Positions 26,462 through 36,073 are shown, counted from the first letter of the stretch. The stretch: DNA of 64,000 nucleotides from Photobacterium proteolyticum (GCF_001939735.1 NZ_MJIL01000095.1:203635-267634); one strand, 5' to 3'. Program-made: numbers and translations. The notes: generated by a model not told the origin, from the letters alone.

Positions 26462-26680
26462 ATTGCATTCCTTTCGCTAGGTACTTCTATCTTTATATAA
26501 CGCCAACCAATATAAAAATTTAGTCATTCTTAAAGTTAATATCCGACCACCTACTTATTCGATTGGCATAAACACATTTTCTTACGGTTATAACAATAAT
26601 ACTAATAGCTATAAGTCATCGTCGTTAAGTATGATTATTATGTTGTTATCCAGAAAGCTTAGTTTTCTCGAGGGCTATCG

Positions 26681-27685
26681 ATGAAACATTTTTTCACCGG
26701 GCTTATTGCCTTCAGTATGTTTTTATCACCTGATACTGTAGCTTACAACTCAGGAAGTGTTTCATTTACTATTGATAATGATGGTATTGTTGGCACCGAT
26801 AAAAACTATACCAATGGTATTTTTCTGGCTTATCATTCAGCCTCCTCACCGTTACTGAGTAACGTAACTCCCGGACCGATCTACCAAATTGCAAAATATC
26901 TGCCTTTGGACAAAGAGAGCGCTAAAGGCTGGAATGTCGTCTTTGGTCAACAAATATGGACCCCGGAAGACATTGAGAGTACCGAGCCTGTCGAAGACGA
27001 GCGACCTTATGCCGGATTGCTCTTTCTCGAAACAGGTGTCTATCAATACTCACCCAGCCGGACTGATCAATACAATTTCATGTTCGGCACAGTTGGCCCC
27101 AACTCTCTTGCCGAACAAGGACAAAGATTTATCCATGACATTATCGGCTCGGATGAACCGATGGGCTGGGACTACCAGATCGAGAACCAAATCGTATTTA
27201 ATCTTGGCTATCAAGGCCATCGATTAATAAGCCGGCATAATACTGAGCAATCAAATAGCGGCTTGTCACAATATGACTTTAGTGGTGTTGGCCGTATCAA
27301 CGCAGGTAACTATCAAAGCGAGCTTGCCATTGGCTCGGTTGCACGCTGGGGAAACAATCTTGCCCATAACTTTGGCACCACCGGATTCAGCCCGGGAAAA
27401 TTTGTTGATATCGGCATGCTCTCAGCCAGTCCGCAAGGCTACTTCCTATTTACTGGCATCGAGGGCCGATATCGGATAAATGACATAACCATAGAGGGAG
27501 ACCGCCCCAGTGAGGTTCCCGATAGTAATGTAGAACACTTACAGGCAACTGCGGTAATTGGCGGTGTATACTACCAGCCCAAATGGGGATTAAGCCTTAG
27601 CTTTTCAATCAGTACACCTGAATTTGAAGAGGATATGCACTCATCAAGTTCTATTGGTTCATTGGAAGTATTCTGGCGCTTGTAA
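26681..27685 (+). CDS. LpxR-type outer-membrane lipid A deacylase (DUF2219)
   Basis: A 334-residue outer-membrane beta-barrel of the LpxR family, which removes the 3'-acyloxyacyl group from lipid A. A signal peptide (to about residue 21) is followed by SVSFTIDNDGIVGTDKNYTNGI, holding the conserved N-terminal Asn/Asp residues, then FGQQIWTPEDI, DERPYAGLLFL and a conserved histidine in RFIHDIIGSDEPMGWDYQI, in the position of the catalytic His of Salmonella LpxR. The end EVFWRL fits a C-terminal beta-strand. GAGGG lies 6 bases before the start. It could modify lipid A during growth or stress; activity on this organism's lipid A is unproven. Confidence 0.85.
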   Translation: MKHFFTGLIAFSMFLSPDTVAYNSGSVSFTIDNDGIVGTDKNYTNGIFLAYHSASSPLLSNVTPGPIYQIAKYLPLDKESAKGWNVVFGQQIWTPEDIESTEPVEDERPYAGLLFLETGVYQYSPSRTDQYNFMFGTVGPNSLAEQGQRFIHDIIGSDEPMGWDYQIENQIVFNLGYQGHRLISRHNTEQSNSGLSQYDFSGVGRINAGNYQSELAIGSVARWGNNLAHNFGTTGFSPGKFVDIGMLSASPQGYFLFTGIEGRYRINDITIEGDRPSEVPDSNVEHLQATAVIGGVYYQPKWGLSLSFSISTPEFEEDMHSSSSIGSLEVFWRL

Positions 27686-27692
27686 TCTAAGA

Positions 27693-27732
27693 CAAAGTAG
27701 CAGTAGCGACGATATCGCCACTGCTGTTACTT
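27693..27732. terminator. Imperfect terminator-like hairpin
   Basis: An imperfect stem around the palindrome CGATATCG (near 27710) pairs AGTAGCAG with CTGTTACT-type sequence between the convergent LpxR-like and nucleotidyltransferase genes. Mismatches and a weak T-tract make this a tentative call. Confidence 0.35.
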
Positions 27733-27740
27733 GTTTGGTA

Positions 27741-28292
27741 TTAAGTGAGAATTTGCAGTTTTGGCCACAGCTTCAGCCACCGCTTTTCAACTATGCGCTG
27801 TTGAAATATTTCCGGCCTTGGGTTGTAAGGATTAACACGCACCATCAATGACCAGTTTTCCTCAAGGCCAAAAGGAGCCGTAAATGTAAAGCTTTGATCA
27901 GACTCTAACCTCACACCCACACATGTCGGCACCTCAATCCATCGCGCTATCCCCTCTGTTGTAGAAGAATAAGGCTGGTGGCCATGGCGAGCATGCATTC
28001 TCGCCTGATTACGTACCTCCCATTCAACATCAGGCAACAGCCTTCTAAGGCTTGCTTCTATATTGCTTTCTGTCTTTGGTGAGGTATCCCTCGCATCAAA
28101 ATAGACGACATCTACATCGTTAAGTGGTGTCATGACCGTTTTACTATGCAGGTGATCCCAAATAGCATTTCTGAGAAAACCGGCTCCCAGATACCAATCT
28201 GGCAACTCTAGCATACGCGCCACCTCTAAACAGGCCATTCGCAGCTCGTCACGGACTAAAATCTGGCTGGTCTTTTCTTCAAATCCTGTCAC
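27741..28292 (-). CDS. Nucleotidyltransferase-family protein (COG3575 type)
   Basis: A 183-residue protein of the nucleotidyltransferase-like family with LELPDWYLGAGFLRNAIWDH and the paired acidic residues NDVDVVYFD, which resemble the metal-binding [DE]h[DE] motif of the polymerase-beta superfamily; W-I-EVPTCVGVRL and SFTFTAPFGLEENWSL follow. The open frame extends to 28520 but would overlap the upstream gene; a GTG at 28290-28292 with AAGGGGG 6 bases upstream gives the natural start (VTGFEEKTSQIL). It follows the FAH-fold DUF5718 gene by 55 bases, so both are probably co-transcribed. Substrate unknown. Confidence 0.78.
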   Translation of the reverse strand: MTGFEEKTSQILVRDELRMACLEVARMLELPDWYLGAGFLRNAIWDHLHSKTVMTPLNDVDVVYFDARDTSPKTESNIEASLRRLLPDVEWEVRNQARMHARHGHQPYSSTTEGIARWIEVPTCVGVRLESDQSFTFTAPFGLEENWSLMVRVNPYNPRPEIFQQRIVEKRWLKLWPKLQILT

Positions 28293-28347
28293 TTTCTGCC
28301 CCCTTACCCTCGACAACGCAAAATTGATACAAGGCAAATAAACGCTG

Positions 28348-29172
28348 CTAGACGACTTTCTGAATAAGTGATGAAATACCGTCTTGCGGGAACTCTGCCT
28401 TTTCAGCCATAGCCGCAATATCCTGTGCGGAATATTTCTCGCCATCATACACAACAACCATGCTGGTATCGCCTGGTTGCAAGAAGGTTGTTTCACCGTA
28501 TTCGGTGTAACGCGTCGCACCGATACTGATCAACGCCTGCTCGGGATAGTTGGCATTCTCAAGATGTTGGGCAATGTTCTCAGTCGGCCCGACATCCTGC
28601 TGATTGTTCATCCGTTCTACAATCCAGTTCAATAGCTTTTCATGGAAATAGCTATAACCAACCACCGGGCTATCTTCCCCGTAACGCTCGACCTGATCGT
28701 CCCGTTGATGAAAACTTGCAATTCTGTATCGATCAAGATCTCCGCCCTCAGACAAGCTCTCCAGCTCAAACATCTGGCTAGCGATCCCTTTAGTACTCGC
28801 TCCCCAGTTTTTCTTTTCACTGATTTTATTGGCATTAGGTTTACGGATTGAACAGTCGTTATAGGCCGCAAACTTAACCGGCTTTAGCCCAATCACTTTT
28901 TTACCCTGATATTGAATATCACAAAGCAACGCAACTTCGGGCTCAATCTGTAAGTTGTCGGCTTCATTTGGTGGGGTAATGGTGTCTGATGACAATGGGT
29001 AAGTCGCCAGAAACCCAGCTTTATCCGAAGGGACATAAAATGGAAAAATAGCTTTTGGTTGAACAGCTTCTTTTACTTCAACCGTCAAAAAGTCATTTGC
29101 TTCGCCTGCTTGCTCAAGGTGACCGGCAAAATTACCGGCTACGCCAAAACCAATTACATTTCTAAATGCCAT
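28348..29172 (-). CDS. DUF5718 protein with FAH-like fold
   Basis: A 274-residue protein starting MAFRNVIGFGVAGNFAGHLEQAGE. The part EPEVALLCDIQYQGKKVIGLKPVKFAAYNDCSIR resembles the fumarylacetoacetate hydrolase / 2-keto-4-pentenoate hydratase fold, in which Glu and Asp bind a divalent metal, and a KxxWGASTKG stretch could correspond to the family's conserved lysine region. I recognise it as the DUF5718 family, common in Vibrionaceae and related groups and of unknown function. It is transcribed toward the nucleotidyltransferase gene. A short perfect inverted repeat (29232-29249) lies 60 bases upstream. Confidence 0.75.
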   Translation of the reverse strand: MAFRNVIGFGVAGNFAGHLEQAGEANDFLTVEVKEAVQPKAIFPFYVPSDKAGFLATYPLSSDTITPPNEADNLQIEPEVALLCDIQYQGKKVIGLKPVKFAAYNDCSIRKPNANKISEKKNWGASTKGIASQMFELESLSEGGDLDRYRIASFHQRDDQVERYGEDSPVVGYSYFHEKLLNWIVERMNNQQDVGPTENIAQHLENANYPEQALISIGATRYTEYGETTFLQPGDTSMVVVYDGEKYSAQDIAAMAEKAEFPQDGISSLIQKVV

Positions 29173-29231
29173 AACTGTCTAATTCACTTTGAAAAACTAT
29201 AAACATAATATCGAGATGCCCCGTGGAGATC

Positions 29232-29249
29232 ACTCAACAATGGTTGAGT
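29232..29249. promoter_or_regulatory. Small inverted repeat in a divergent promoter region
   Basis: ACTCAAC (29232-29238), AATG, GTTGAGT (29243-29249): a perfect 7-bp inverted repeat between the divergent DUF5718 and protease genes. It could be a regulator site or a leader hairpin; no regulator is indicated. Confidence 0.3.
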
Positions 29250-29438
29250 CTTTGTGCCAGCTCAATGATTAAATTGCCCTTTGAACAGAAATAATACAGC
29301 TTTCGATTAATATATCCATTAACAGATATTTTTCATGCAACAACATACAGCACATAACGAAGCAATCTGTATAGACTTATTCACTTTGCCTATATATAGT
29401 TAGCTGCAATAAAAAAACGACGTTCACTAGGTAACAGG

Positions 29439-30497
29439 ATGTATAAAACAACCTTTGGGGCAACAGCGATTCTTCTCGCTATCGCAGCAACACCAAGTAG
29501 TGCGGCAACCCCGGAAACTAAAGTCATCAACGGTAGCGACGCCTCCTCCTATGGCAGTTTGTTGCTACCTTGGCAAGCCGCGATAAAGCAAACCTTTGCT
29601 GACTCTACCGGCTGTGGCGCTGTTGTTATCAGTGAAAACTGGGTAGTGACGGCTGCTCACTGTGACATTCTCCAAATTGGGAATGTTGTAATTGCCGGAA
29701 CCTCTAATATTCCGCAGGGCGATTTCAGCCAGCTAGATGACAAGTATAAATTCAACGTTGTCAAACGTATTGCACACCCAAACTATGATGACACTAACAT
29801 CAATCATGATGTGGCCCTGTTCCGTGTTGATCGCTCGCTATATAGCATCGCCCAACCGATCAAAATTGCAACCGCTGCTGAACAAGCAGTTGCTGATCAG
29901 GACTTTGCCAATACCTGGGTGGCCGGTGCTGATTCCAGAGGAAACCTGATCGCTTCCGGGTGGGGTGACACTGTCACTAATGGTAACTCACCAAAAGAGC
30001 TTCAGGTCGTCAAGCTTGGCGGTATCCCGGATGACCAGTGCAACAATACGATGACGGACAACGACAGTTTTGTCTGCGCAGACACTAACATTGCAGGCCT
30101 GATCAAAGATGTATGTGCCGGGGATTCTGGCGGACCAATCATATGGCAGAACCCAAGCTCTATCGCTGATACAGACAAGGGCATACGCCTTGTCGGTGTC
30201 ACAAGCAATGGGGCAAAATGCAGCGATAAAAACGACAATGCGGATAACCCGGCTTATCAACTCAATGGTCAGTACTCGCAGTTATCGACATACCGTACCT
30301 GGATAGAAACGACAATTCAGGCTGAAGACAGTAATCCATCTTTTAGCCTTTCGGCGATCCCTACCCCAACCTTAAGCCAGGATCCGTTTGTAGTCGTTGA
30401 AGACCGTCCTAAGAGCTCAGGCTCATCAGGTGGTTCAATGCCAATCTGGGGACTTGGCCTGCTGTCGCTAATTGGCTTTATGCGCCAGCGTCGCTAA
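29439..30497 (+). CDS. Secreted trypsin-like serine protease with GlyGly-CTERM
   Basis: A 352-residue secreted S1 protease similar in design to the Vibrio VesA/VesB/VesC proteases. A signal peptide (to about residue 22) precedes KVINGSDAS, the usual mature N-terminus after a short propeptide. The catalytic triad is visible as H74 (VVTAAHC), D124 (NHDVALFRV) and S230 (CAGDSGGPI). The C-terminus has a Ser/Gly-rich linker, GGSMPIWGLGLLSLIGF, and the basic tail MRQRR, a GlyGly-CTERM sorting signal processed by rhombosortase, usually on type II secretion substrates. The ribosome-binding site is AGG 7 bases before the ATG. Target protein unknown. Confidence 0.93.
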   Translation: MYKTTFGATAILLAIAATPSSAATPETKVINGSDASSYGSLLLPWQAAIKQTFADSTGCGAVVISENWVVTAAHCDILQIGNVVIAGTSNIPQGDFSQLDDKYKFNVVKRIAHPNYDDTNINHDVALFRVDRSLYSIAQPIKIATAAEQAVADQDFANTWVAGADSRGNLIASGWGDTVTNGNSPKELQVVKLGGIPDDQCNNTMTDNDSFVCADTNIAGLIKDVCAGDSGGPIIWQNPSSIADTDKGIRLVGVTSNGAKCSDKNDNADNPAYQLNGQYSQLSTYRTWIETTIQAEDSNPSFSLSAIPTPTLSQDPFVVVEDRPKSSGSSGGSMPIWGLGLLSLIGFMRQRR

Positions 30498-30519
30498 CAG
30501 TACAACTTCTAAGAATAAA

Positions 30520-30545
30520 AAAAGGGCTCCGTTCGGAGCCCTTTT
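30520..30545. terminator. Bidirectional terminator, protease / RND operon
   Basis: GGGCTCC (30524-30530), loop GTTC, GGAGCCC (30535-30541), with A residues before and TTTT after, giving about 11 bp when A-T pairs are counted. It serves the protease gene and the minus-strand RND operon. Confidence 0.9.
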
Positions 30546-30567
30546 GCGTTACAGGTTTTGTCTGAAA

Positions 30568-33500
30568 TTAAGCATCTTCAAGTGCAACAATCTTTGTTGA
30601 CCCGCCATGAAATTTCTCTCGACGACGCTGAACTAGTGCAAAGAAGCCAGGGATCAAGAAGGTACCTGCCAGCAAAACACATAGCAAACCACCTGTCAGC
30701 GAGATACCCAAGGAGTTCTGGCTGATATGCCCAGCACCCGATGCAAAGATCAGTGGTGTGATTCCGAGAATAAATGACCAGGAGGTCATATTTACCGCAC
30801 GGAAACGTAACTTACCACCACGGACCGATGCCTGCTCAATATCCAGCTCTTTTTCTTCCCGCTCGATTTTCGCAAATTCGACAATCAATATTGCATTCTT
30901 TGCAGCCAGCGCAATCAAGAGTACAAGACCAATCTGTGCATACAGGTTAAGCGGTGTCCCTGTCGCTGCCAATGCGAGGAAAGAACCCAGTGTCGCAACC
31001 GGCACAACCAGGATAATCGCTAGTGGAATACTCCAGCTTTCATATTGCGCAACCATGAACAAGTAAATAAAGATCAATGCTAACGCAAAAGCATAGATAG
31101 CCTGGTTACCGGCCTTAACTTCCTGATAGGCCATCCCCGTCCACTCATACTGATAGCCTTGCGGCAATACTTCAGCAGCAACACGCTCCATAGCAGCAAT
31201 TGCATCACCACTCGAGTAACCAGCAGCAGCACTGCCCTGTATCACAGCAGAGCGGTACATGTTATAGCGCCATGCCACATCCGACTCAAAGACCTGTTCA
31301 ATTGTCGCCAAAGTACTAAGCGGGATCATTTCGCCACTCGATGAGCGAACGTGGAAACGCTCAAGCGAATCAAGGTCGTTTCGATATTCGCTGTCCGCCT
31401 GAACCGTCACACGGAAGTTCTTGCCATACAGTGTAAAGTCATTGATGTACATAGAACCGAGGTTACCCTGTAGCGTCTGGAATACCTCCGTCAGCGGAAT
31501 ACCCAGTTGCTTGGCTTTAACCCGATCAACATCCACATAGTAATGCGGCACATTGGCGCGGAATGTACTGAAAGTAAACTGAATTTCAGGCTGGGCATTG
31601 GCTTTTTGGATCAGTTCACCCATCACATTGGCCAAATCAGTTCGATTTCGGCCCAGCGTATCTTCCAAAACAAATTCAAATCCTGATGCTGCGCCCATCC
31701 CCGGAACAGCAGGTGGGCCCATAGCAAACACAATCGCTTCCGGCAATTCGGCTGCTGCGCGTGCGTTGATACGATTGGTAATAGCAAATGACGAATGATC
31801 CCCTTCCATGGCATTGCGCTCGTCCCACTCTTTCAGCTTGATAAACAGTGATGCACCATTGGAGGCCGCTGCACCAGTCAGGAACGCATAACCATTAGCA
31901 ACGGTGATCCCTTCGATACCTGGCTCTTGCTCGACAATCTCCTGAAGCTTAATGGTTGTTTCTTCTGTACGTGAGAGCGAGGCTGCATCTGGCAACTGGA
32001 CATTTACCAGCAATATCCCTTTATCTTCCTGCGGGACAAATGCTGTCGATGTGGCCTTCGACAAGTAGCTTACGGCCAGCACTGCAACAATAAAAAAGCT
32101 AACCAGCATACCAACTTTTCGTACCATAAAACCGGCGATGGCACCGTACTTCAATGTGATCTTGTCCAGCCCTCGGTTAAACGTCTGGAACCAGCGAGAG
32201 GTATTCTCCCCACCTTGCTTAAGTACAAGCGAACATAATGCCGGTGATAATGTCAGTGCATTAATCGACGAAATAACAACAGAAATACAGATTGTCAGCG
32301 CGAACTGGCGATACATGATCCCGGTAATACCCGGCAACATAGCAACAGGCAGGAATACTGCCAGCAGAACCAGTGTCGAGGTGATAATCGGCCCCGTGAC
32401 CTCTTTCATCGCAATAAGAGTGGCTTGACGAGGCGTCAGGCTTGGATCCCGCTTCATGTTGGTATCGACGTTTTCGATAACCAAGATCGCATCATCCACC
32501 ACAATACCAATCGCCAGTATCAAGCCGAACAAGGTAACCGTATTGATGGTAAAACCTGTTGCCAACATAATGGCAAAAGTACCAATAAGAGACACAGGAA
32601 TGGCAACAACCGGGATCAAGGTTGAACGCATACTACCCAGGAACATATACGTTACGGCAATAACCAGAATGATGGCTTCAATCAGTGTTTTAACAACCCC
32701 TTTGATGGACTCCGCAACAAATAAGGTGGTGTCATAACTGGTTTCATACGCCATACCTTCCGGCATATTGGCTTTCAGGTTGTCAAGAAGAGCCATCACC
32801 GCCTTGCCACTTTCCAGCGCGTTGGCATCAGATTGAAGTGACAACGTCACGATGGAGGCTGGTTGTCCTCTAAAGGTACCGTTTCCGTCATAGAACTTTT
32901 TACCCAGTTCTACACGGGCAATATCTTTCAGGTAAACAACCGAGCCATCCGGGTTGGCACGAAGCACAACATTTTCAAACTCACTAACCGACTCCAAGCG
33001 GCCTTTGGTCACCAGGTTAAACTGTACTTCCTGGGCATTGTTGAATGGCGGTGCCCCCACCTTGCCAGCTGCTACCTGAACGTTCTGTTCTGCAAGAGCA
33101 GCGTTGACATCAGAGGTCGTCAATCCCAGGTTGGCCATCTTCTCGGGGTTCAGCCAAACACGCATCGCATATTCGCCGCCACCAAGAACATTTACCTCAC
33201 TGATACCCTGTACCCGCGCAAGCTGATCTTTTACATTCAGGTTAATGTAGTTAATCAGAAACTGATCATCATATTTGCCATCTGGCGAATAGAAGTTCAG
33301 TACCATCAACAGATCCGGGGAGCGTTTCTTCACTGTCACACCAACCATGCGGACTTCCGCCGGCAGCTTCGACTCAATTTGAGAAACTCGGTTCTGAACG
33401 TTAACCTGCGCCATATCCGGATCCGTTCCGACATCAAACGTCACATTGAGGTTATAGGAACCGTCATTGGCACTTTTGGAGGACATGTAAATCATGTTCT

Positions 33501-33720
33501 CAACGCCGTTTACCGACGCTTCAATGGGATCGGCAATAGCCTCTTCGACCACTTCGGCACTCGCCCCCGAGTAATAAGCAGTCACGCTCACCGAAGGCGG
33601 GCTGATTTTTGGGTACTCAGCGATCGGCAGGTTCATCAGTGCGATGGCCCCGGCCAAAGTCAAGATAATGGAGATCACCAGCGCAAATTTAGGACGCTGG
33701 ATAAAAAAGCGACTAAGCAT
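30568..33720 (-). CDS. RND multidrug efflux transporter (AcrB/HAE1 family)
   Basis: A 1050-residue proton-driven inner-membrane efflux pump of the AcrB family. It starts MLSRFFIQRPKFALVISIIL and has the two large periplasmic loops and twelve membrane helices. The proton-relay pair in TM4 is present as D409 and D410 (GIVVDDAILVIEN), and the TM10 lysine as AAKNAILIVEFAK. Length matches AcrB (1049). The adaptor gene lies 9 bases upstream in the same operon. No outer-membrane TolC homologue is encoded here, so the chromosomal TolC is the likely partner. Substrates cannot be read from sequence; the VexAB/VexCD group of Vibrio is the closest comparison. Confidence 0.96.
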   Translation of the reverse strand: MLSRFFIQRPKFALVISIILTLAGAIALMNLPIAEYPKISPPSVSVTAYYSGASAEVVEEAIADPIEASVNGVENMIYMSSKSANDGSYNLNVTFDVGTDPDMAQVNVQNRVSQIESKLPAEVRMVGVTVKKRSPDLLMVLNFYSPDGKYDDQFLINYINLNVKDQLARVQGISEVNVLGGGEYAMRVWLNPEKMANLGLTTSDVNAALAEQNVQVAAGKVGAPPFNNAQEVQFNLVTKGRLESVSEFENVVLRANPDGSVVYLKDIARVELGKKFYDGNGTFRGQPASIVTLSLQSDANALESGKAVMALLDNLKANMPEGMAYETSYDTTLFVAESIKGVVKTLIEAIILVIAVTYMFLGSMRSTLIPVVAIPVSLIGTFAIMLATGFTINTVTLFGLILAIGIVVDDAILVIENVDTNMKRDPSLTPRQATLIAMKEVTGPIITSTLVLLAVFLPVAMLPGITGIMYRQFALTICISVVISSINALTLSPALCSLVLKQGGENTSRWFQTFNRGLDKITLKYGAIAGFMVRKVGMLVSFFIVAVLAVSYLSKATSTAFVPQEDKGILLVNVQLPDAASLSRTEETTIKLQEIVEQEPGIEGITVANGYAFLTGAAASNGASLFIKLKEWDERNAMEGDHSSFAITNRINARAAAELPEAIVFAMGPPAVPGMGAASGFEFVLEDTLGRNRTDLANVMGELIQKANAQPEIQFTFSTFRANVPHYYVDVDRVKAKQLGIPLTEVFQTLQGNLGSMYINDFTLYGKNFRVTVQADSEYRNDLDSLERFHVRSSSGEMIPLSTLATIEQVFESDVAWRYNMYRSAVIQGSAAAGYSSGDAIAAMERVAAEVLPQGYQYEWTGMAYQEVKAGNQAIYAFALALIFIYLFMVAQYESWSIPLAIILVVPVATLGSFLALAATGTPLNLYAQIGLVLLIALAAKNAILIVEFAKIEREEKELDIEQASVRGGKLRFRAVNMTSWSFILGITPLIFASGAGHISQNSLGISLTGGLLCVLLAGTFLIPGFFALVQRRREKFHGGSTKIVALEDA

Positions 33721-33729
33721 GATTATTCC

Positions 33730-34845
33730 TTACGCATCCGACTGTTCGAAACGAACAGTCATACCATTACGAACACGCTGAAGGCCCTTGGTCAGCACGA
33801 CATCTTTTGAGTCCAGGCCCTTGCGAATAATCACGCCCTGTTCTGTTTGCGCACCTAACACAACATTCCGGCGCTCAGCCACATTGCCGTCTTTCAATAC
33901 CATAACAAAATCCCCCTCAAGGTCGCTCTGTACCGCGCGGCGTGGGATCACCGTCATTTTGACAGGCTCTTTTTCTCGCAGAAAGACTTGCACATGCTGC
34001 CCCGGCAACAGTCGCTGCTCAGGATTTTCAAACTTGGCTCGCATCGCAATTGTACCGGTGTTCAGATCTATTCGATTGCCAATGAAGTCAACTTCACCAA
34101 GGTGCTCATAATCTTTACCGTTATTTAGCGTCAGAAGAACTTCGACGTCACCTTGCCCCTCACCACTTCCGTCAAGCCCGTCAATACCCAAATCGAGTCG
34201 CTGACGTTCGCTGATATTAAATGAAGTCTGAATGGGGTCGAGGCTCACCAAAGTCGTTAATACCCCAGAATTGGGGGAAACAAGATCGCCAATGCTGACT
34301 TTGCTATCGCTAATCCGACCGGTAAAAGGCGCAATAATCCGGGTAAAAGACAAATCGACCTCTGCTGACATCAGCTGAGCTTTCGCGGACTTTAACTGGG
34401 CTTCGGCATTCAGTTTGTCTGCGGTCGCTTTATCAAAATCAGATTGACTAATACTACCTTTAGGTAACAGGTTTTTACTCCTTTCCCAATCAAGGTTGGC
34501 GCGTTTCAATGTCGCCTCGGCCTGAGCTATTGAAGCTTTAGCACTCGCTACTTTTGCTTCATAGGCCGCGGGTTCCACTTGAAATAACAACTGGCCTTTT
34601 TCAACCACTTCCCCCTCATCAAAATATCGCTCTTTGAGGTATCCGGATACTTGTGCGGTAATTGCAACATCTTCTATCGCTTCGGTCCTACCAACAAACT
34701 TCTTACCTTGCTGATAATCAATAAGTGAAACAGGCTGTGCGGTTACCAAAGGGCTGACCGGTGCAGATTTGCCCGATACCTTATCGCCACACCCAGCCAA
34801 CAAGCTGGCAGCTATCAGTGTTGCAATAATATGTTTTTTATTCAT
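33730..34845 (-). CDS. RND efflux periplasmic adaptor (AcrA family)
   Basis: A 371-residue membrane-fusion protein that couples the RND pump to TolC. It starts with a lipoprotein signal MNKKHIIATLIAASLLAGCG (lipobox LAGC), then the lipoyl/barrel-sandwich domain with GEVVEKGQLLFQVEPAAYEA, a coiled-coil hairpin rich in Ala/Glu/Lys (about residues 95-165) and beta-barrel parts with FNISERQRLDL and VIPRRAVQSDLEG. First gene of the operon; the RND gene begins 9 bases after its stop. The upstream region (34846-35120) is AT-rich and shared with the divergent siroheme-synthase-like gene; no regulator gene is adjacent. Confidence 0.95.
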   Translation of the reverse strand: MNKKHIIATLIAASLLAGCGDKVSGKSAPVSPLVTAQPVSLIDYQQGKKFVGRTEAIEDVAITAQVSGYLKERYFDEGEVVEKGQLLFQVEPAAYEAKVASAKASIAQAEATLKRANLDWERSKNLLPKGSISQSDFDKATADKLNAEAQLKSAKAQLMSAEVDLSFTRIIAPFTGRISDSKVSIGDLVSPNSGVLTTLVSLDPIQTSFNISERQRLDLGIDGLDGSGEGQGDVEVLLTLNNGKDYEHLGEVDFIGNRIDLNTGTIAMRAKFENPEQRLLPGQHVQVFLREKEPVKMTVIPRRAVQSDLEGDFVMVLKDGNVAERRNVVLGAQTEQGVIIRKGLDSKDVVLTKGLQRVRNGMTVRFEQSDA

Positions 34846-35120
34846 TTGCCGACCATATGTAATATATATAAAACAAGAAATTGCCGAAGCAATTACCGAA
34901 AAATTGATAAATTATTCAGATATTTTTGTAGTCTGATAAACTTAGCACTGCGCCTTTAATGAAAGCTGAACAATTGAAATTAGTAACGGATTTTCGCTGC
35001 TTAAGTGTTTCAAAATGTTTCTAGCCTTTATTTGATTCAATTATCAATAACGATGGCGACATTTATTGTTTAAATACAAATATTTACAAAGGTAACCCCA
35101 AACAAAGGAATATTATCTAT

Positions 35121-36059
35121 ATGGACTTTTTCCCTGTTTTTCTAAAACTAAGCAATAAGAAAGTACTGGTTATTGGCGGAGGGGAAGTTGCATGTAGAAA
35201 AGTTGATCTTTTACTGCGAGCAGGTGCATCGATCACATTGATCTCACCTCAGCTACACCCTTACCTTGCCGGTCTTGCCGATAGCAGTCAGCTAACCTGG
35301 ATAGAAAAAGAATATGAATCCGATGATATAACAGGATTTCATCAAGTATGGGCAACGACCGATGTACCATCGTTAAACCATCAAATATTCAAGGATACAG
35401 ACGCGCAGCGCATTTGGACCAATGTCGTCGATGATCCCGGCCACTGCGACTTTATTACGCCATCAATGATTGACCGTACCCCGATTCAAGTCGCAGTTTC
35501 CAGTGGTGGAGCATCTCCAGTTCTGGTTCGCTTTATCAGAGAGAAGCTGGAGACCCAGCTCCCGCAAAACCTTAGCCTGCTAGCAAGCTACTCAGGCAAA
35601 CAGCGCCAGCGAATCAAGCAACATTACTCTACGGTCGACGAGCGCCGCAAGTTCTGGGAACGATACTTCCGTCTGCCTGAAGTTGAGAATGCCACCTCAG
35701 TAGAGCAACTTGAGGTAGCATTCCAACGGCTGCTAAATCAACCTGATACTTCATCAGGAAGCCTATACGTTATCGAAACCGGTGGTGATCCGGAACTTCT
35801 CACACTGAAAGCATTACGGTTGATGCAACAAGCTGAATGCGTACTTTATCCCGAGGGAAACAATGATATTTTTGTTGATTTGTGCCGACGAGATGCAGAA
35901 CGTGAAATGTACAAGGAATCAACTATTAAGCAGCAGGTAGCCACACTATTAGCTAAGGACTTACGAGTTTGCATACTGGTTCCCAAACACGCAGCCCCAT
36001 GCGGTCTAGACGCTATATGTGACGAATATAACAGCTCGCTTATTCCTTGTTTAGGCTAA
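35121..36059 (+). CDS. Siroheme-synthase-like protein with eroded methyltransferase part
   Basis: The 312-residue protein resembles the N-terminal half of CysG: a Rossmann NAD-binding domain (VLVIGGGEVACRKVDLLLRAGA), the dimerisation/active-site segment FITPSMIDRTPIQVAVSSGGASPVL and the helical part with KFWERYF. This half normally oxidises precorrin-2 and inserts iron to make siroheme. From about residue 218 it continues with VIETGGDPELLTLKALRLMQQAECVLY, clearly the start of the uroporphyrinogen-III methyltransferase domain, but the GxGPGD loop is altered and the rest (about 170 residues) is missing. It is a stable full frame with its own terminator, so a shortened functional gene is more likely than a fresh pseudogene. 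Confidence 0.85.
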   Translation: MDFFPVFLKLSNKKVLVIGGGEVACRKVDLLLRAGASITLISPQLHPYLAGLADSSQLTWIEKEYESDDITGFHQVWATTDVPSLNHQIFKDTDAQRIWTNVVDDPGHCDFITPSMIDRTPIQVAVSSGGASPVLVRFIREKLETQLPQNLSLLASYSGKQRQRIKQHYSTVDERRKFWERYFRLPEVENATSVEQLEVAFQRLLNQPDTSSGSLYVIETGGDPELLTLKALRLMQQAECVLYPEGNNDIFVDLCRRDAEREMYKESTIKQQVATLLAKDLRVCILVPKHAAPCGLDAICDEYNSSLIPCLG

Positions 36060-36073
36060 GCGAGTTTAAATAC

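Noticed and set aside
28293..28520. N-terminal extension of the nucleotidyltransferase-like gene
   Set aside because: The extension overlaps the upstream DUF5718 gene and has no family similarity; the GTG at 28290-28292 has a strong ribosome-binding site.
32863..33810. Long plus-strand frame of 315 codons across the RND gene
   Set aside because: It is fully antisense to the clear AcrB-family gene and part of the adaptor; its sequence is rich in H, R and N with no domain, and has no ribosome-binding site. A shadow frame.
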